Assembly: GCA_019635775.1 (NCBI GenBank)
Contig: JAHBYU010000019.1
Span: 1 to 64,000 of the forward strand
Direction of reading: 5' to 3'
Length of the DNA: 64,000 nt
Source: Rhizobiaceae bacterium
GTDB lineage: Bacteria; Pseudomonadota; Alphaproteobacteria; Rhizobiales; Rhizobiaceae
This document shows positions 63,365 to 64,000 of the stretch, piece by piece. The first letter of the stretch is position 1; each line of letters begins with the position of its first letter. The notes beneath the pieces are model-generated. The model was not told the DNA's origin, searched no databases, and worked only from the letters and a program-made list of their open reading frames with translations. A program made the position numbers and the translations under genes.

Positions 63365-64000
63365 TCAGACGCCGAGCGATTTGAGTTTGCGATGCAGGGC
63401 CGAACGCTCCATGCCGATGAATTCGGCCGTCCGCGAGATGTTGCCGCCGAAGCGATTGATCTGAGCGATCAGATATTCCTTCTCGAACATTTCCCGGGCT
63501 TCGCGTAGCGGCAATGCCATGATGTGCTGGTCGGACTGGCTTGGAGCGCGTGGCATGACGTCGCCGATTTCGGCAGGGAGCAGGTCGGCGGTGATTGGCG
63601 CTTCCGCGTCATCTCCCCTGACCAGGATCATCAGGCGTTCGATGTTGTTGCGGAGCTGGCGCACGTTGCCCGGCCAGTTGTGCGCCTGAAGCACGGCAAG
63701 CGCGTCGTCTCCGATCCGTCGCGGCTTTATGCCTGCCTGCCGCGCCACCTGCTTCATGAAGTGGTCGACGAGATACGGGATGTCCTCTCGTCGCTCGGCG
63801 AGCCCGGGAACGACGATCGGAACGACGGAAAGCCGATGATACAGGTCTTCCCTGAAGCGTCCTTCGGCGATCATCGCCTCCAGGTTCTGGGCGGTGGATG
63901 AAATGATGCGAACATCGACCTTGACGCGCTTGGTACCCCCTACCCGCTCGAACTGCTGGTCAACCAGAACACGCAGGATCTTGCTCTGCGTTTCGCGCGG
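63365..64000 (-). CDS. ntrX: Nitrogen regulation response regulator NtrX, C-terminal part (partial)
   Basis: NtrX is the sigma54-dependent response regulator partner of the sensor NtrY. The 211 visible residues begin at PRETQSKILRVLVDQQFERV inside the AAA+ domain and include DVRIISSTAQNLEAMIAEGRFRED and the HNWPGNVRQLRNNIERL helicase-like stretch. The C-terminal Fis-type helix-turn-helix (NISRTAEFIGMERSALHRKLKSLGV) is complete. The N-terminal receiver domain and GAFTGA loop lie beyond the window edge. The choice of NtrX over NtrC rests on the dat-hfq-hflX context and the C-terminal wording. Confidence 0.85.
   Translation of the reverse strand, partial: PRETQSKILRVLVDQQFERVGGTKRVKVDVRIISSTAQNLEAMIAEGRFREDLYHRLSVVPIVVPGLAERREDIPYLVDHFMKQVARQAGIKPRRIGDDALAVLQAHNWPGNVRQLRNNIERLMILVRGDDAEAPITADLLPAEIGDVMPRAPSQSDQHIMALPLREAREMFEKEYLIAQINRFGGNISRTAEFIGMERSALHRKLKSLGV

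Noticed and set aside
1-64000. CRISPR arrays, insertion sequences, prophage and tRNA genes
   Set aside because: No regularly spaced repeats, transposase or integrase-like products, or cloverleaf-like sequences were recognised by eye.

Overview
The window is a chromosomal segment of an alphaproteobacterium, most likely in the Rhizobiales and closest in style to the Phyllobacteriaceae (Mesorhizobium and relatives). Evidence includes the fused S10-spc-alpha ribosomal array carrying secY-adk inside it, the short-lid adenylate kinase, a phosphatidylcholine synthase (pcs), an IalB-family protein, the rlpA-dacC-tmk-holB-metG-tatD-MBL order, and the dat-hfq-hflX block beside ntrX. The DNA is GC-rich. 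I see no insertion sequence, prophage, CRISPR array, tRNA or rRNA.

Region by region: (1) 1-14600, one strand: the end of tuf, then rpsJ to rplQ, with secY and adk between the spc and alpha parts, and a good sigma70-type promoter in front of rpsM. (2) 14600-17500: a small YdcH-like protein, two alpha/beta hydrolases, a putative lipoprotein and a secreted Cys-repeat protein. (3) 17678-25227: a cell-wall, DNA-replication and translation run (RlpA, D,D-carboxypeptidase, thymidylate kinase, Pol III delta prime, MetRS, TatD, metallo-hydrolase). (4) 25400-28433: a TerC-family membrane protein, then two tandem small peptide genes with a lasso-like leader and Pro/Ser-rich tails, a sulfotransferase and a DUF6065 protein. 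This is the most novel-looking locus. (5) 28568-42776: rimO, a BMP-type nucleoside/purine-like ABC importer, quinone oxidoreductase, pcs, a flavin hydroxylase, an AEC transporter, hspQ, ialB-like, an orphan peptide-binding protein and a FrnE-like protein. (6) 42777-46333: a long gene-free leader and RNase E. (7) 46364-57817: an ACT protein, mfd, sdhE, recG, a DUF502 protein, glmS, glmU and ccdA. (8) 57951-64000: a small membrane protein, mazG, a GlxA-type regulator, hflX, hfq, a D-amino acid aminotransferase and the 3' part of ntrX.

Most of the window is housekeeping. Ribosome synthesis and protein export (tuf to rplQ), envelope building (rlpA, dacC, glmS, glmU, pcs) and RNA/DNA maintenance (rne, hfq, mfd, recG, rimO) dominate. 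The accessory parts worth attention are the peptide-sulfotransferase-DUF6065 locus at 26281-28433 and the Cys-repeat secreted protein at 17162-17479. Several strong RNA hairpins in spacers of the ribosomal operon and beside hflX are also not explained by gene content. All functional calls come from reading the translated sequence and recalling the families; no database search was made.
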